Part shown: positions 9,485 through 18,601 of the stretch, piece after piece
How positions within the stretch are numbered: the first letter of the stretch is position 1
How the letters are laid out: every line of letters starts with the position of its first letter
DNA from: Flavobacterium sp.
Lineage (GTDB): Bacteria > Bacteroidota > Bacteroidia > Flavobacteriales > Flavobacteriaceae
DNA: 64,000 bases
Reading direction: 5' to 3'
Assembly: GCF_027490375.1 (NCBI RefSeq)
Contig: NZ_JAIXYH010000073.1
Coordinates: 1-64,000, forward strand
Position numbers and translations under genes: made by a program
The notes under the pieces: model-generated
Told to the model about the DNA's origin: nothing
Database searches by the model: none
Seen by the model: only the letters and a program-made list of their open reading frames with translations

Positions 9485-9519
9485 AAACCGGTTTACGTAT
9501 TCTCGTTTGCCGGTTTTTT
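9485..9519 (+). terminator. Intrinsic terminator after PQQ-propeller gene
   Basis: The stem AAACCGG / CCGGTTT (7 bp, 18-nt loop) is followed by a T tract. It ends 1 nt before an ATG at 9521, which argues for using the next in-frame ATG (9533) for the downstream gene. Confidence 0.65.
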
Positions 9520-9532
9520 AATGATTAAAGTT

Positions 9533-10933
9533 ATGAAACTACGAACGTTTTTTTGGATACTACTTGCCATGCAGATGCAGGCACAACAAGTGCAATGGGC
9601 ATCTAAAGTAGTTAGTTACAGTTCTGATTTAGGAGGAAAGCAGTTCGGAATTAAGCAAATTTTAGGGAAGCCAAATGCGTTTCCGCAATGCGAAAGTTCT
9701 CCTACAGCATGGATGCCTAAGTCGGCTTTAAGCGGCGCACAAGTACTTGAAGTGGCGTTTGAGAAAGAACAGACTGTGCAGCAAATTGCCATTTTTGAAA
9801 ACCTAAATTCGGGTTGTGTCAAAGTAATTTCGGTTGCTGGATCCGATAATAAATACAAAGAAGTTTGGCGCTGGACCACCGATTGGCGTAATCAGCCTTT
9901 TAAGCGTAATCTGAAGACTGATCGCTCTTACTATTTCAACCGCAAACGTCGAAAAGTAGAACCCGCACCACCTGTCGACGGTTTTCCAGGAATTCACCGT
10001 GTGCTGTTAACCGAACCGGTTGCTAACGTCAAGAGCGTTCGAATCAAATTCGACTTCTCGATACTTCCCGGGCAAAAACAAATCGATGCCATCGGAATTT
10101 CAGACAGCAAGATTCCGATTGAAGCCCAGATTAATAACATTCCGAGCGACTTACTATTGAGCAAGCCGGAACTTTTAGCAAACAACTGCGATTCGTTCAC
10201 CTGCACCGAAGATGGGAAGCAGTTGTTCTTTACCCGTGATCAAGCAGGAAAAAATGTGGTTTTTAGCAGCTCGTTTGAACAACCCTCGCTCGCAACGATA
10301 GTAAACGAGTGTAGCCTTAACGCAACTTACAACCATTTGCAAGGAGGCAACGCGAACCTCTTTCTACACGGCGGTGCAGCTTATAAAGCGAGTATGGGTG
10401 AAACAGGTTGGAACCTCATGCAGTATAAAAATGGTAGTTTTCAAAATCTTGGAAAGCTTCGTATCGCCGCTTACAGCAACTACGGCGAATCTGCAGACGC
10501 GACAATTACGAGTGATGCAAAAATTGTGATTGTAGCAGTGGAAAGCGATCTTACACAAGGCGGCTCCGATTTATATTTAGCCCGAAGAAAAGACGACGGA
10601 ACTTATACTTACCTAGAAAATCTGGGAAAACAGCTCAATACAGCTGCCGACGAGCTTGCGCCATTCTTATGTGCCGACAATAAGACGCTGCTTTTTGCTT
10701 CGAATGGATTTGCTGGATATGGCGGAATGGACATTTTTGTTTCAAAGCGACTCGATGATACTTTTCTAAATTGGAGTGAGCCGCAAAATCTGGGAAATCT
10801 TATTAATTCCGATGCCAATGAAGTAGGCGCAGCCATTACAACGAATAATCAGCTGCTGGTAAATAAACAAACCGAGGAAGGTTCCGCTCTTTTTCATGTG
10901 GCAATCAAAACCGGCGATTTTGAGAGTAAGTAA
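9533..10933 (+). CDS. Secreted PD40 (WD40-like) propeller protein
   Basis: This protein of about 466 residues has a signal peptide (MKLRTFFWILLAMQMQAQ). The N-terminal half (about 20-190) looks like a discoidin-type beta-sandwich, with features such as VLEVAFEKEQTVQQIAIFE. The C-terminal half (about 200-450) carries PD40-type repeats such as GKQLFFTRDQAGKNV, NKTLLFASNGFAGYGGMDIF and a closing SEPQNLGNLINSDANE. Such blades are common in Bacteroidota OmpA-associated proteins, but no OmpA domain is present here. The role is probably in the cell envelope; the exact function is unknown. I prefer 9533 over 9521 because the latter abuts the upstream terminator. Confidence 0.8.
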   Translation: MKLRTFFWILLAMQMQAQQVQWASKVVSYSSDLGGKQFGIKQILGKPNAFPQCESSPTAWMPKSALSGAQVLEVAFEKEQTVQQIAIFENLNSGCVKVISVAGSDNKYKEVWRWTTDWRNQPFKRNLKTDRSYYFNRKRRKVEPAPPVDGFPGIHRVLLTEPVANVKSVRIKFDFSILPGQKQIDAIGISDSKIPIEAQINNIPSDLLLSKPELLANNCDSFTCTEDGKQLFFTRDQAGKNVVFSSSFEQPSLATIVNECSLNATYNHLQGGNANLFLHGGAAYKASMGETGWNLMQYKNGSFQNLGKLRIAAYSNYGESADATITSDAKIVIVAVESDLTQGGSDLYLARRKDDGTYTYLENLGKQLNTAADELAPFLCADNKTLLFASNGFAGYGGMDIFVSKRLDDTFLNWSEPQNLGNLINSDANEVGAAITTNNQLLVNKQTEEGSALFHVAIKTGDFESK

Positions 10934-11099
10934 AGCATGTATTTAGGAATCGTACATGAGATACGAAAATCGTCGTATGTATCGCAACAACTAAAATCCA
11001 GAACTTAGCCAAACAATTTTAACAAACTCCAACAACATTAGCAAGTTTGCTCTACGCGGCAGCGCTTCATTCGACGTGTAACGAAAATTTGAAGATTTT

Positions 11100-11384
11100 A
11101 TGATTTGGTCTATTCTCTTTTTACTTGTTTGCGGCTTAGTTTTGGGTTTTCGTTTTTGGAAACAAAAGCGTTTGGATAGCTGTGAAACCAGTAATACAGC
11201 CTTGAAGTTACTCGAAGATCAAATGCAACATCAGCAGCAGCTTAACGAACAATTGCAAACTAAGGTATATCTAGCAAAGCAGTTTCAACAATCGTATTTT
11301 TCAGCTGCTACTTCGCTCGAGCAAATGCGATTTGAACTTACAAACGAACTCGTTTCAAAAATTGGCGACTGCCAAGAAAAGTAA
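11100..11384 (+). CDS. Small membrane-anchored coiled-coil protein
   Basis: This 94-residue protein has one N-terminal membrane helix (about residues 2-19, ILFLLVCGLVLGF). The remainder is a Gln/Leu-rich predicted coiled coil (about 30-85). I recognise no family. It sits 49 nt upstream of a TPR histidine kinase in the same orientation. The 166-nt gap before it holds only a weak hairpin (ATACGA / TCGTAT) near 10970. It could be an accessory to the kinase, but this is inferred from position only. Confidence 0.6.
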   Translation: MIWSILFLLVCGLVLGFRFWKQKRLDSCETSNTALKLLEDQMQHQQQLNEQLQTKVYLAKQFQQSYFSAATSLEQMRFELTNELVSKIGDCQEK

Positions 11385-11433
11385 CCTAAAAACAAATTTT
11401 GTTAAATTAGAGGAATCCAACCCGCAGTAAAGC

Positions 11434-13365
11434 ATGCCAAAATATTACTTGATTTTATTTCTTTTTGTCCTAGTAGCATGTAAGAATCAACGAGCTGCTT
11501 CCCCAAATCTTAGTGCTAAAAGCAATAACGCCATTGCACAATATTACGACCAGATGCTGAAAACCAGTGGAGCGGGCGCCGATTCTAATGCCAAAGCTTT
11601 GGATCGTCTCAAGAAGCAATTTAACTCGAAAAGTACCGCAATCGATTCGTTTAAGTACGCAGTAGCCTACGGTATTCACCAATCTACAAAGGGATCATAT
11701 TCTGAAGCCTTAAAACAATTAGAAGATGCAAAAGAGAATCTGAAACGAATTGAAAACGACACACTCCAAACCGACTGGTTGATGTGGACGGCAATTTGTC
11801 ATAAAAGTCGCGGCGATTATCCCATGGCGTTTCGCTATGTTTTTCAAGCCTTAAAAAAGTATGAAAAAATGGGCTTTTCACAAGGAATTGCCCGCGTTTA
11901 CGGAACTTTAGGTCAAATTTATTTACAGAAAGAAGATTTACTTTCGGCCGAAAAATATCTACTTAAAGCAAAAGCTGTTTTAAAAGATAAAAAACCGCTG
12001 GAACGTTATCTTTTCACTACACATCATCTGGCAAATGCATACGGCATGCAAGGAAAATTCGACAAAGCGCTTGCTCTCGATCGCGAAGGCCTGCAACTCG
12101 CAAAAGACATTCCGTACATAAAAGTTACTTTTCTGGATAACAAAGCTAATTGCATGTTGTACACCGGCAAGTTAGACAGTGCTGCACATTACTTTAGGGA
12201 ATGTTTAAAAGTGGATTTTCAAGTCGGAAATCAGAAGCAAATAGCCGATTCATACAGCAATTTGGCCGTTGTGGCTTTGTATAAAAAAGAGCTTTCACAA
12301 GCAAAAAAGTATATTGATAGTAGCATGAGTTTACTCCAATCGGGCAGCAACAAGTTTAATGTCGCGAAGTCTTTGCAAATTCTCATCGATATTCACAAAG
12401 CTGAAGGCGATTTTAAAAAGGCTTTGGAGGTGACTGAGATCTACGATAATTCGTATCGTGAAATGATTAACGAACGTAAAGAAGATGCGCTCGCTGCCTA
12501 TCATATTCTTTACGAAACCGGAAAAAAAGAAGATGCGCTTGCAAAACAACGCTTGCAGTTAGCCGAAAGTAAAGCGGCTTCGAATCGGAAAACAGCCGTA
12601 ATCGTTATCTTGTTTTTGATAGCTGTTTTAATGGCAATTATCGGCTTTCTTTTCTACAAACAACAGCGTTTGAAAGTACTTCAGAAAGAAAAAGAATTTC
12701 AACTGAAAGAAGCCTTAAGTGTAGTAGAAACGCAAAATAAACTCCAAGAACAACGTTTGGAAATTTCACGTGATTTGCACGACAATATAGGTGCACAACT
12801 TACTTTTATCATCTCTTCCGTGGATACAACTCGAAGTAGTTTTGAAATAAAAGACATATCATTAGACACCAAATTGCAAGATATAAGCAGCTTTACAAAA
12901 TCGACGATACTCGAACTTCGCGACACGATTTGGGCGATGAATTCCAATGAAATTACATTTGAAGATCTACGCATTCGCTTGTTGAATTTTATCGAAAAAG
13001 CACAATCTAATGTAAGCGACGTTTCGTTTGGTTTTGAAGTCGACGATGAGTTGAAAGCGCTAAAGCTGAGTTCGGTAGTAGGGATGAATGTGTACCGAAC
13101 TATTCAAGAAGCGGTGAATAATGCGATCAAACACGCCAAAGCTGCGGAAGTAAATGTACTAGTAAGCAGCGATGAAGCGGCGATAAAAGTTATCGTTTCT
13201 GATAATGGAATTGGTTTTAATCAAGAGGTACAAAACTTCGGTTCCGGACTTCACAACATGGAAAAACGAATCGACGAAATTGGCGGAAGTTTTCAAATTA
13301 TTTCTCAATCGGAAAACGGCACACGCGTGCAATTCCGGCTTTATAAGAATCTTTTAAATACATAG
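11434..13365 (+). CDS. TPR sensor histidine kinase, NarL/HisKA_3 type
   Basis: This 643-residue protein begins with a lipoprotein-like or uncleaved signal (LFLFVLVAC). About 340 residues of tetratricopeptide repeats, presumably periplasmic, follow, then a single membrane helix (about 388-407) and a short coiled coil. The cytoplasmic HisKA_3 dimerisation segment is next, with phospho-acceptor His449 in SRDLHDNIGAQLTF. The HATPase domain has its N box in QEAVNNAIKHA and G boxes in DNGIGF and GSGLHNM. There is no ligand-binding domain besides the TPRs, so the signal is unknown. It is separated by 2 nt from its response regulator and is paralogous to the kinase at 14856. Confidence 0.92.
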   Translation: MPKYYLILFLFVLVACKNQRAASPNLSAKSNNAIAQYYDQMLKTSGAGADSNAKALDRLKKQFNSKSTAIDSFKYAVAYGIHQSTKGSYSEALKQLEDAKENLKRIENDTLQTDWLMWTAICHKSRGDYPMAFRYVFQALKKYEKMGFSQGIARVYGTLGQIYLQKEDLLSAEKYLLKAKAVLKDKKPLERYLFTTHHLANAYGMQGKFDKALALDREGLQLAKDIPYIKVTFLDNKANCMLYTGKLDSAAHYFRECLKVDFQVGNQKQIADSYSNLAVVALYKKELSQAKKYIDSSMSLLQSGSNKFNVAKSLQILIDIHKAEGDFKKALEVTEIYDNSYREMINERKEDALAAYHILYETGKKEDALAKQRLQLAESKAASNRKTAVIVILFLIAVLMAIIGFLFYKQQRLKVLQKEKEFQLKEALSVVETQNKLQEQRLEISRDLHDNIGAQLTFIISSVDTTRSSFEIKDISLDTKLQDISSFTKSTILELRDTIWAMNSNEITFEDLRIRLLNFIEKAQSNVSDVSFGFEVDDELKALKLSSVVGMNVYRTIQEAVNNAIKHAKAAEVNVLVSSDEAAIKVIVSDNGIGFNQEVQNFGSGLHNMEKRIDEIGGSFQIISQSENGTRVQFRLYKNLLNT

Positions 13366-13367
13366 CT

Positions 13368-14018
13368 ATGATTAGGTTTGCCATTGTCGACGATAATATT
13401 TTTCTTCAAAAAGCAATAACAGAGAAATTAGCCTTATTTCCAGACACAACTTGTAGATTCACTGCGAAGAACGGAGTGGAACTACTCGCCAAATTAGAAA
13501 AAGATCGCCATGTAGATTTGATTCTTATGGATATTGAGATGCCAGTAATGAACGGAATTCAAGCTACTGAAGCGGTAAAAAATAGGTTTCCGCAGATTAA
13601 GATCATTATGTTAACTGTTTTTGATAACGACGAGAACATTTTTAAATCGATTAAAGCTGGCGCCGACGGCTATTTATTGAAAGAAGTGAATCCGGAAGAT
13701 TTGTACCAAGGTATTTGCGATACCATGCAAGGCGGAGCCACCATGACACCTTCTATTGCCCTTAAAACGCTGAAGTTATTTCGCAATCCGATAGCATTTG
13801 AAGATACGCAAGTAAGCCGTGAAGAAGTGTCGCTTACGCCGCGAGAAATCGAAGTTTTGGAACAGCTCAGCAAAGGTTTGAAGTATCAGGTCATTGCCGA
13901 AAACTTGTTTCTTAGCTTAGGTACTATCCGAAAGCACGTCGAGAATATCTATACCAAATTGCAAGTTCACAATAAACTTGAAGCCATTCAGAAGGCAAAA
14001 GACAATTTTTTGCTGTAA
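13368..14018 (+). CDS. LuxR-family response regulator
   Basis: This 216-residue protein has an N-terminal receiver domain with phospho-acceptor Asp55 in ILMDIEMPVMNG, the acidic pair in FAIVDDN, and the switch Thr and Lys in MLTVFDN and LLKEVNPEDL. The C-terminal LuxR/GerE helix-turn-helix has LTPREIEVLEQLSKGLKY and LSLGTIRKHVENIYTKL. It is the cognate partner of the TPR kinase 2 nt upstream. It is close to the regulator at 16781 in sequence, with the same length class and the same position of the Asp. The following lipoprotein may be a target, judged from position only. Confidence 0.94.
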   Translation: MIRFAIVDDNIFLQKAITEKLALFPDTTCRFTAKNGVELLAKLEKDRHVDLILMDIEMPVMNGIQATEAVKNRFPQIKIIMLTVFDNDENIFKSIKAGADGYLLKEVNPEDLYQGICDTMQGGATMTPSIALKTLKLFRNPIAFEDTQVSREEVSLTPREIEVLEQLSKGLKYQVIAENLFLSLGTIRKHVENIYTKLQVHNKLEAIQKAKDNFLL

Positions 14019-14244
14019 TGAAACAACCTCAGTTCAACGCAAAATGGGAGCTATATTTTTTAGAATGCTACTCGCTTATAATCTTATCGAAAGGGGCATG
14101 TATCGTTTTTGTTATCAACTTTTTCAGCGATTTCCATATCTGATTTTACAAGTGACTTACGGAAAAAATAGGGCAACTGCCTTATTGCAACACCAATACG
14201 GGAAAACGAATTTTGATTCAGTTCAAATTCTAATTCTATAAGTT

Positions 14245-14727
14245 ATGAAATCAGTTTCTAAATTTTTCTTTTTGGTGATGCTGTTCGGATTATTTTCTTG
14301 CAGCAACGACGACAATGGTTCAGGTGCAAGCTCAGGTTTTTATCTGAAAGCGAAAGTCGAAGGGCAGAATTATCGCAGTTTCGTTTCCCCAACAGCAGTA
14401 TCGGTTGCAGGAATGCTTATGATTCAAAGTAGTGCGAGTTCAGGAAATTCCATACAAATTCAAATTGCCAATTACAACGGCGTTGGTACCTACACATCGG
14501 GTAACAACGACTTAACAGCCGGATACATCAACTATCTCCTTTTAGGCGATACGCCAACAAGTTTTCAAACTTTTACGTCGGTACGCGGAACAGGAACAGT
14601 GGAAATAACCGAAGTTACCGAAACTTCGATATCCGGAACTTTTTCTGCGACAGCGCCAGAGAACGTACCAGGTGCCACCAACCAAGTTTCTATTACTGAA
14701 GGCAGCTTCAGAGCCGAGTTACAATAA
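14245..14727 (+). CDS. Surface-exposed lipoprotein, DUF6252-like
   Basis: This 160-residue protein has the lipobox FGLFSC, then SNDDNGSG, a surface-export type signature. The beta-rich domain starts YLKAKVEGQNYRSF and ends ITEGSFRAELQ, the same framework as the proteins at 6572, 17549 and 18048. It follows the first kinase/regulator pair by 226 nt. That gap has no credible gene. Function is unknown; the placement after a signalling pair is repeated at 17549. Confidence 0.8.
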   Translation: MKSVSKFFFLVMLFGLFSCSNDDNGSGASSGFYLKAKVEGQNYRSFVSPTAVSVAGMLMIQSSASSGNSIQIQIANYNGVGTYTSGNNDLTAGYINYLLLGDTPTSFQTFTSVRGTGTVEITEVTETSISGTFSATAPENVPGATNQVSITEGSFRAELQ

Positions 14728-14754
14728 AATGTAGTAGTAGCGTTTGTTTGATTT

Positions 14755-14786
14755 CCCTCGGCGTCAGTTATTGTGTCGGGGGTTTT
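14755..14786 (+). terminator. Probable intrinsic terminator after lipoprotein gene
   Basis: An 8-bp stem (CCCTCGGC / GTGTCGGG plus GG, with G-U pairs) has a 12-nt loop and is followed by TTTT. The T tract is short, so confidence is moderate. Confidence 0.5.
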
Positions 14787-14855
14787 CTACTTCAATACGA
14801 TAGTTTGTTTCCTAAAATTTAGTATCTTACAGAGATTAACCAACCAAACCAACTC

Positions 14856-16784
14856 ATGAACAAGCGCCTATTTTTTAGTCTGCTTTTCAGTCTTGTCGCG
14901 CTCTGTAGTTTCGCTCAAAATCAACAGATCGATAGTATGTTGCGGAAGTTAAACACCGGAACGGTCAAAGAACGCTTCAAGAACCTAGTAAAAATAAGCG
15001 ATGCATACACGCAAACCGACTATAATAAAAGCATTCAATACGCACGAGCTGCCGTTGAGTACGCGCGGAAAGTGAATGACAAAAATTTTGAAGGTGAAGC
15101 GTATAACGTATTGGCCAACGGTTTTCAGTTTCATGGAAAACTCGATTCGGCATTAATTTATCATCAAAAATCGCTGGAAGCACGAAAAGCCATTGGTGGA
15201 AAGAAGGAAATAGCCGACTCGTACAACAACTTAGGCGTAGCTTACGATACTTCTGGTAAATACCGACAAGCGCTGAGTTACTATTTTGCGGCATTAAAAA
15301 TTTTTGAAGATTTAGCAGCCACACCGCAAGTAGCGATGACCTGTACCAATATTGGAATTGTGTATAAGGAAATGAAAGACTATACAAAAGCTTTGAAGTA
15401 CTACAACAAAGCGTATTTGCTTTATCAAAAAACTACCGATGATTTTGGCAAAACCGTTTCGGCAGGAAATATGGGATCGATCTTGATAAATTTTAATCGA
15501 TATAAAGAATCGCTTTCATACTCAAAACAAGCTTTTGCGGGCTATCAAAAACTTGGTTATGAAACGTATACGGCATATCCGCTGTCGAATATTGCTGTGG
15601 TTTACGATAGTTTACACGTTTTTGAAGAAGCAGAAAAAGCTTACCGCAACAGCATAATATTGCATCAGAAGTTCGAGAATACGTTTGAAATTGCCAACAT
15701 TAGCTGCGCTTTTGCTAATTGCTTGTACAAACAAAACAAATTAACCGAAGCCGTTTTTTGGGCCAAGCGTGCCGAGCAAGTTGCCACCGAAGCCGAACAG
15801 TTTTTATTAGTTGTTAGAGCTTATGAAATACTTGCCAAAGCCTATCGAAAAAGTGCCGATTATAAAAATGCGTCGCTTTACGCAGAAAAGTACGCTTCCG
15901 GACGCGATCATTTATTTGAATACGAGAAAACCAAAGCCAGTTTTGAATTAGAAACCGTATACGAAACCGCTAAGAAAGAACGCGAATTGTTGGCACAGCA
16001 GGCTAAAACAGAACGTCGAAACATTACAATAGTTGCTTTAGGAACAATTGCCGCACTTTCTGTTGCACTCGGATTTTTATTTTATAGACAGCAAAAGATA
16101 AAAAACCGACAACAATTGCAAAGTTTTGAACTCCAAACGGCATTGCAGCAGATAGAAACTCAAAAGCGACTTCAGGAACAACGCGAGAGTATTTCCAGAG
16201 ATTTGCACGATAATATCGGCGCTCAACTCACATTTATCATTTCTTCTGTAAACAACATCGGTTTTGCATTTAAAAACAGCGACGATAAGATTCTGCGAAA
16301 GCTAAAGTCGGTGGCCGATTTCACTAAAAGTACAATTGTAGAATTGCGCGACACCATTTGGGCAATGAACGAAAGCCATATCTCATTCGATCAACTCAAA
16401 TTGCGGATTTTGAATTTTGTGGAAAAAGCCAGCGAAATGTCGCAAGTAGCATTTACGTTTTCGATCGACGAAGATTTGAACGCACGAACTTTTACCGCCA
16501 TCCAAGGAATGAATCTGTATCGGATTATTCAGGAAGCAGTAAATAATAGTTTGAAATATGCCGAGGCAAAATCCATTGCAGTTTCGGTTTATCAAGACGA
16601 AACTCAGCTCACAATTTGTATTTCCGACGATGGTAGAGGTTTTGATATGAAAGAAATTACACTCGGAAATGGCTTATTAAACATGGAAAAACGTGCAACA
16701 GAATTGTTGGGCACATTTGAAATTTCCAACAAAAATCCCGGAACGCAACTATGTGTTCGCTTTCCCAAAACTCAATTATTATGA
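14856..16784 (+). CDS. TPR sensor histidine kinase, paralogue 2
   Basis: This 642-residue protein has a signal peptide (ending SFAQN, about residue 22). About seven tetratricopeptide repeats follow, including KKEIADSYNNLGVAYDTSGK and KALKYYNKAYLLYQK. A membrane helix lies at about 390-408, then a HisKA_3 segment with phospho-acceptor His451 in SRDLHDNIGAQLTF. The ATPase domain has QEAVNNSLKYA, DDGRGFDM and GNGLLNM. The N-terminus is a conventional cleavable signal, unlike the lipobox-like start of the first paralogue. Its stop codon overlaps the start of the response regulator (ATGA). Confidence 0.93.
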   Translation: MNKRLFFSLLFSLVALCSFAQNQQIDSMLRKLNTGTVKERFKNLVKISDAYTQTDYNKSIQYARAAVEYARKVNDKNFEGEAYNVLANGFQFHGKLDSALIYHQKSLEARKAIGGKKEIADSYNNLGVAYDTSGKYRQALSYYFAALKIFEDLAATPQVAMTCTNIGIVYKEMKDYTKALKYYNKAYLLYQKTTDDFGKTVSAGNMGSILINFNRYKESLSYSKQAFAGYQKLGYETYTAYPLSNIAVVYDSLHVFEEAEKAYRNSIILHQKFENTFEIANISCAFANCLYKQNKLTEAVFWAKRAEQVATEAEQFLLVVRAYEILAKAYRKSADYKNASLYAEKYASGRDHLFEYEKTKASFELETVYETAKKERELLAQQAKTERRNITIVALGTIAALSVALGFLFYRQQKIKNRQQLQSFELQTALQQIETQKRLQEQRESISRDLHDNIGAQLTFIISSVNNIGFAFKNSDDKILRKLKSVADFTKSTIVELRDTIWAMNESHISFDQLKLRILNFVEKASEMSQVAFTFSIDEDLNARTFTAIQGMNLYRIIQEAVNNSLKYAEAKSIAVSVYQDETQLTICISDDGRGFDMKEITLGNGLLNMEKRATELLGTFEISNKNPGTQLCVRFPKTQLL

Positions 16785-17428
16785 TACGTATCGCTATAGC
16801 CGACGACAATGTATTTTTGGTAAAATCGACAGTTGAGAAGTTGCAATTTTTCGAAGATTTTACAGTAAAATTTACCGCGAAAGATGGCCTAGAAATTGTA
16901 AAGAAAGTTGCCGATAATCCGAATATCGATGTCATTTTAATGGACATTGAAATGCCGGGAACCGACGGAATTGAAGCCGCTCACGCCATTAAACAACGGT
17001 TTCCACAAATCAAAATCATTATGCTGACTGTTTTTGATAACGACGAAAACATTTTTAACGCAATTAAAGCCGGTGCCGACGGATATTTGTTGAAGGAAAT
17101 TGATCCGGAAGAGTTGCACAAGAAAATTCTGGAAACTTGTAACGGTGGTGCTGCTATGCATCCATCAATTGCCTTTAAAACGTTGAAATTACTCCGAAAT
17201 CCGACCGTTGTCGACAGTTTTGAATCAAGAGAAGAAATTGCGTTAAGCGCTCGTGAAACCGAGGTTTTGGAGCAAATCAGCAAAGGTCTGAATTACATCA
17301 ATATAGCCGAAAATTTGTTTTTGTCGCCCAGTACCGTTCGTAAACATATCGAAAACATCTACGGAAAATTACGTGTGCACAGCAAGCTAGAAGCCGTTGA
17401 AAAAGCAAGAAGAAATAATTTGATTTGA
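16781..17428 (+). CDS. LuxR-family response regulator, paralogue 2
   Basis: The receiver has phospho-acceptor Asp55 in ILMDIEMPGTDG and the conserved IAIADDN, MLTVFDN and LLKEIDPEEL segments. The C-terminal LuxR helix-turn-helix has LSARETEVLEQISKGLNY and LSPSTVRKHIENIYGKL. I use the ATG at 16781 because homologous receivers begin directly with MIRIAIADDN and this gives a translationally coupled 4-nt overlap with the kinase. An in-frame start at 16751 would add ten unrelated residues. It is strongly similar to the regulator at 13368, so the pairs arose by cassette duplication. Confidence 0.94.
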   Translation: MIRIAIADDNVFLVKSTVEKLQFFEDFTVKFTAKDGLEIVKKVADNPNIDVILMDIEMPGTDGIEAAHAIKQRFPQIKIIMLTVFDNDENIFNAIKAGADGYLLKEIDPEELHKKILETCNGGAAMHPSIAFKTLKLLRNPTVVDSFESREEIALSARETEVLEQISKGLNYINIAENLFLSPSTVRKHIENIYGKLRVHSKLEAVEKARRNNLI

Positions 17429-17548
17429 AACCTACTTGTTTTTTGTTTGAACTCCGCACTGATTGAAAACAATCATCAAATACGATTTTCTTCGGATGGT
17501 CTACTAGTTAATAGTTTTACAACTTCGTGATGTAAAAAATCAAACATC

Positions 17549-18004
17549 ATGAAAAGAGTACTTTTATTTTTAGTTACCACTGTCGTATTTTCAATTACTG
17601 CTTGCAGTAGCAACGACGACAGCTTATCGAATCCTTCACCAACATCAAATTTCTTTAATGCAACTATTGGAACTGCTGAATTTGCGACAAATGATATTGT
17701 ATTAGCAGAGGTCTCCGCTGGAGGTACGCAAGCATTTGTCGCTACGGGTGCAAATGGTGTGAGTTTTAGTTCGGCTATTTTTCCAAATCAGTTTCCAATT
17801 GGGCAAGCCGTAAACATTGCCTATTCATCTAGTATTACATACAAAGTTGGAGATGTAATTTATATTCCAAATTCGGGAACAATGACTCTCGAAATCATGC
17901 AAAATTATAAACGAATGAAAGGAAGCTTTTCAGGTACATTCGTTGGCGGAACACCTGCCACAGAAATTGTGATATCTGGAACATTCGACGTTCAAAATCC
18001 CTAA
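17549..18004 (+). CDS. Surface-exposed lipoprotein, DUF6252-like
   Basis: This 151-residue protein has a signal peptide and lipobox SITACSS, then NDD, again resembling the Bacteroidota surface-export signature. The beta-rich body starts NFFNATIGTAEFATND and ends ISGTFDVQ, with the family hallmark Met-x-Gly-Ser-Phe-Ser-Gly-Thr-Phe near the end. It follows the second kinase/regulator pair by 120 nt and is followed after 43 nt by a related lipoprotein gene. Function is unknown. Confidence 0.78.
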   Translation: MKRVLLFLVTTVVFSITACSSNDDSLSNPSPTSNFFNATIGTAEFATNDIVLAEVSAGGTQAFVATGANGVSFSSAIFPNQFPIGQAVNIAYSSSITYKVGDVIYIPNSGTMTLEIMQNYKRMKGSFSGTFVGGTPATEIVISGTFDVQNP

Positions 18005-18047
18005 AATATCATAGAAAATTTAATCCCTAAAACTTAAACTATAACTT

Positions 18048-18500
18048 ATGAACAGATTTTTTTTTATCCTTTTCGTGTCAACAACTTTAATAACAACTAG
18101 TTCTTGTAGCGGCGACGACAGTTCAAACAACGGAGGCGGTAACAATCAAGCGTCTGGTTTTACTTGGCGTGAAAACGATCCGAATGGCATGATCAACCAA
18201 GCTGCTTCCGCTACATTTACAAATCAATTTAATACACTCATTGCAAAGAAAGCGGATGGTTCGACCTTGTTCGAAATTAATTTGTCAGGAAGTTCAGCAG
18301 CGGCGTACACTTTGTCGAGTTCTGGTGCAAACATGTTTACTTACACCGGCGAAAATCCGTTTTTTGTAGCCGAGTCCGGATCAGTAACTATTTCTTCAAA
18401 CACCAATAATAAAATCACGGGAACTTACGAGGCGTTTCGAACAGGAAATAGTGGATTAACACGCCTTTACGGAACTTTTACAGATGTTCCCGTGAATTAG
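18048..18500 (+). CDS. Surface-exposed lipoprotein, DUF6252-like
   Basis: This 150-residue protein has the lipobox TTSSCSG, then Asp-Asp and a Ser/Asn/Gly linker. The small beta domain contains ITGTYEAF and ends YGTFTDVPVN. It is the most divergent of the four similar lipoproteins in the window but has the same order of signal, acidic export tag, linker and beta domain. It is last in the gene run, ahead of a strong terminator. Function is unknown. Confidence 0.75.
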   Translation: MNRFFFILFVSTTLITTSSCSGDDSSNNGGGNNQASGFTWRENDPNGMINQAASATFTNQFNTLIAKKADGSTLFEINLSGSSAAAYTLSSSGANMFTYTGENPFFVAESGSVTISSNTNNKITGTYEAFRTGNSGLTRLYGTFTDVPVN

Positions 18501-18546
18501 ACGCATATTTTCTAAATACAGTAGTTCCCTTATACAAACAGAATGA

Positions 18547-18581
18547 AAAGAGCGGATTTTTGGTCCGCTCTTTGTTTTTTT
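18547..18581 (+). terminator. Strong intrinsic terminator between convergent genes
   Basis: A perfect 10-bp stem, AAAGAGCGGA / TCCGCTCTTT, has a 7-nt loop and is followed by G and seven T. The A tract on the left means it could also serve the convergent doxX-like gene. Confidence 0.88.
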
Positions 18582-18601
18582 AATGAAATGCGATTTACAA
18601 C

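Noticed and set aside
10934..11099. Terminator after the PD40 gene
   Set aside because: The ATACGA/TCGTAT hairpin is short and has no T tract.
13978..14241. 87-residue plus-strand open frame overlapping the first response regulator
   Set aside because: It overlaps the conserved C-terminus of the regulator, has no recognisable features and unusual composition, and the second cassette has no counterpart.
11434..18500. Hybrid two-component systems
   Set aside because: Receiver and kinase domains are on separate genes; there is no AraC-type helix-turn-helix.
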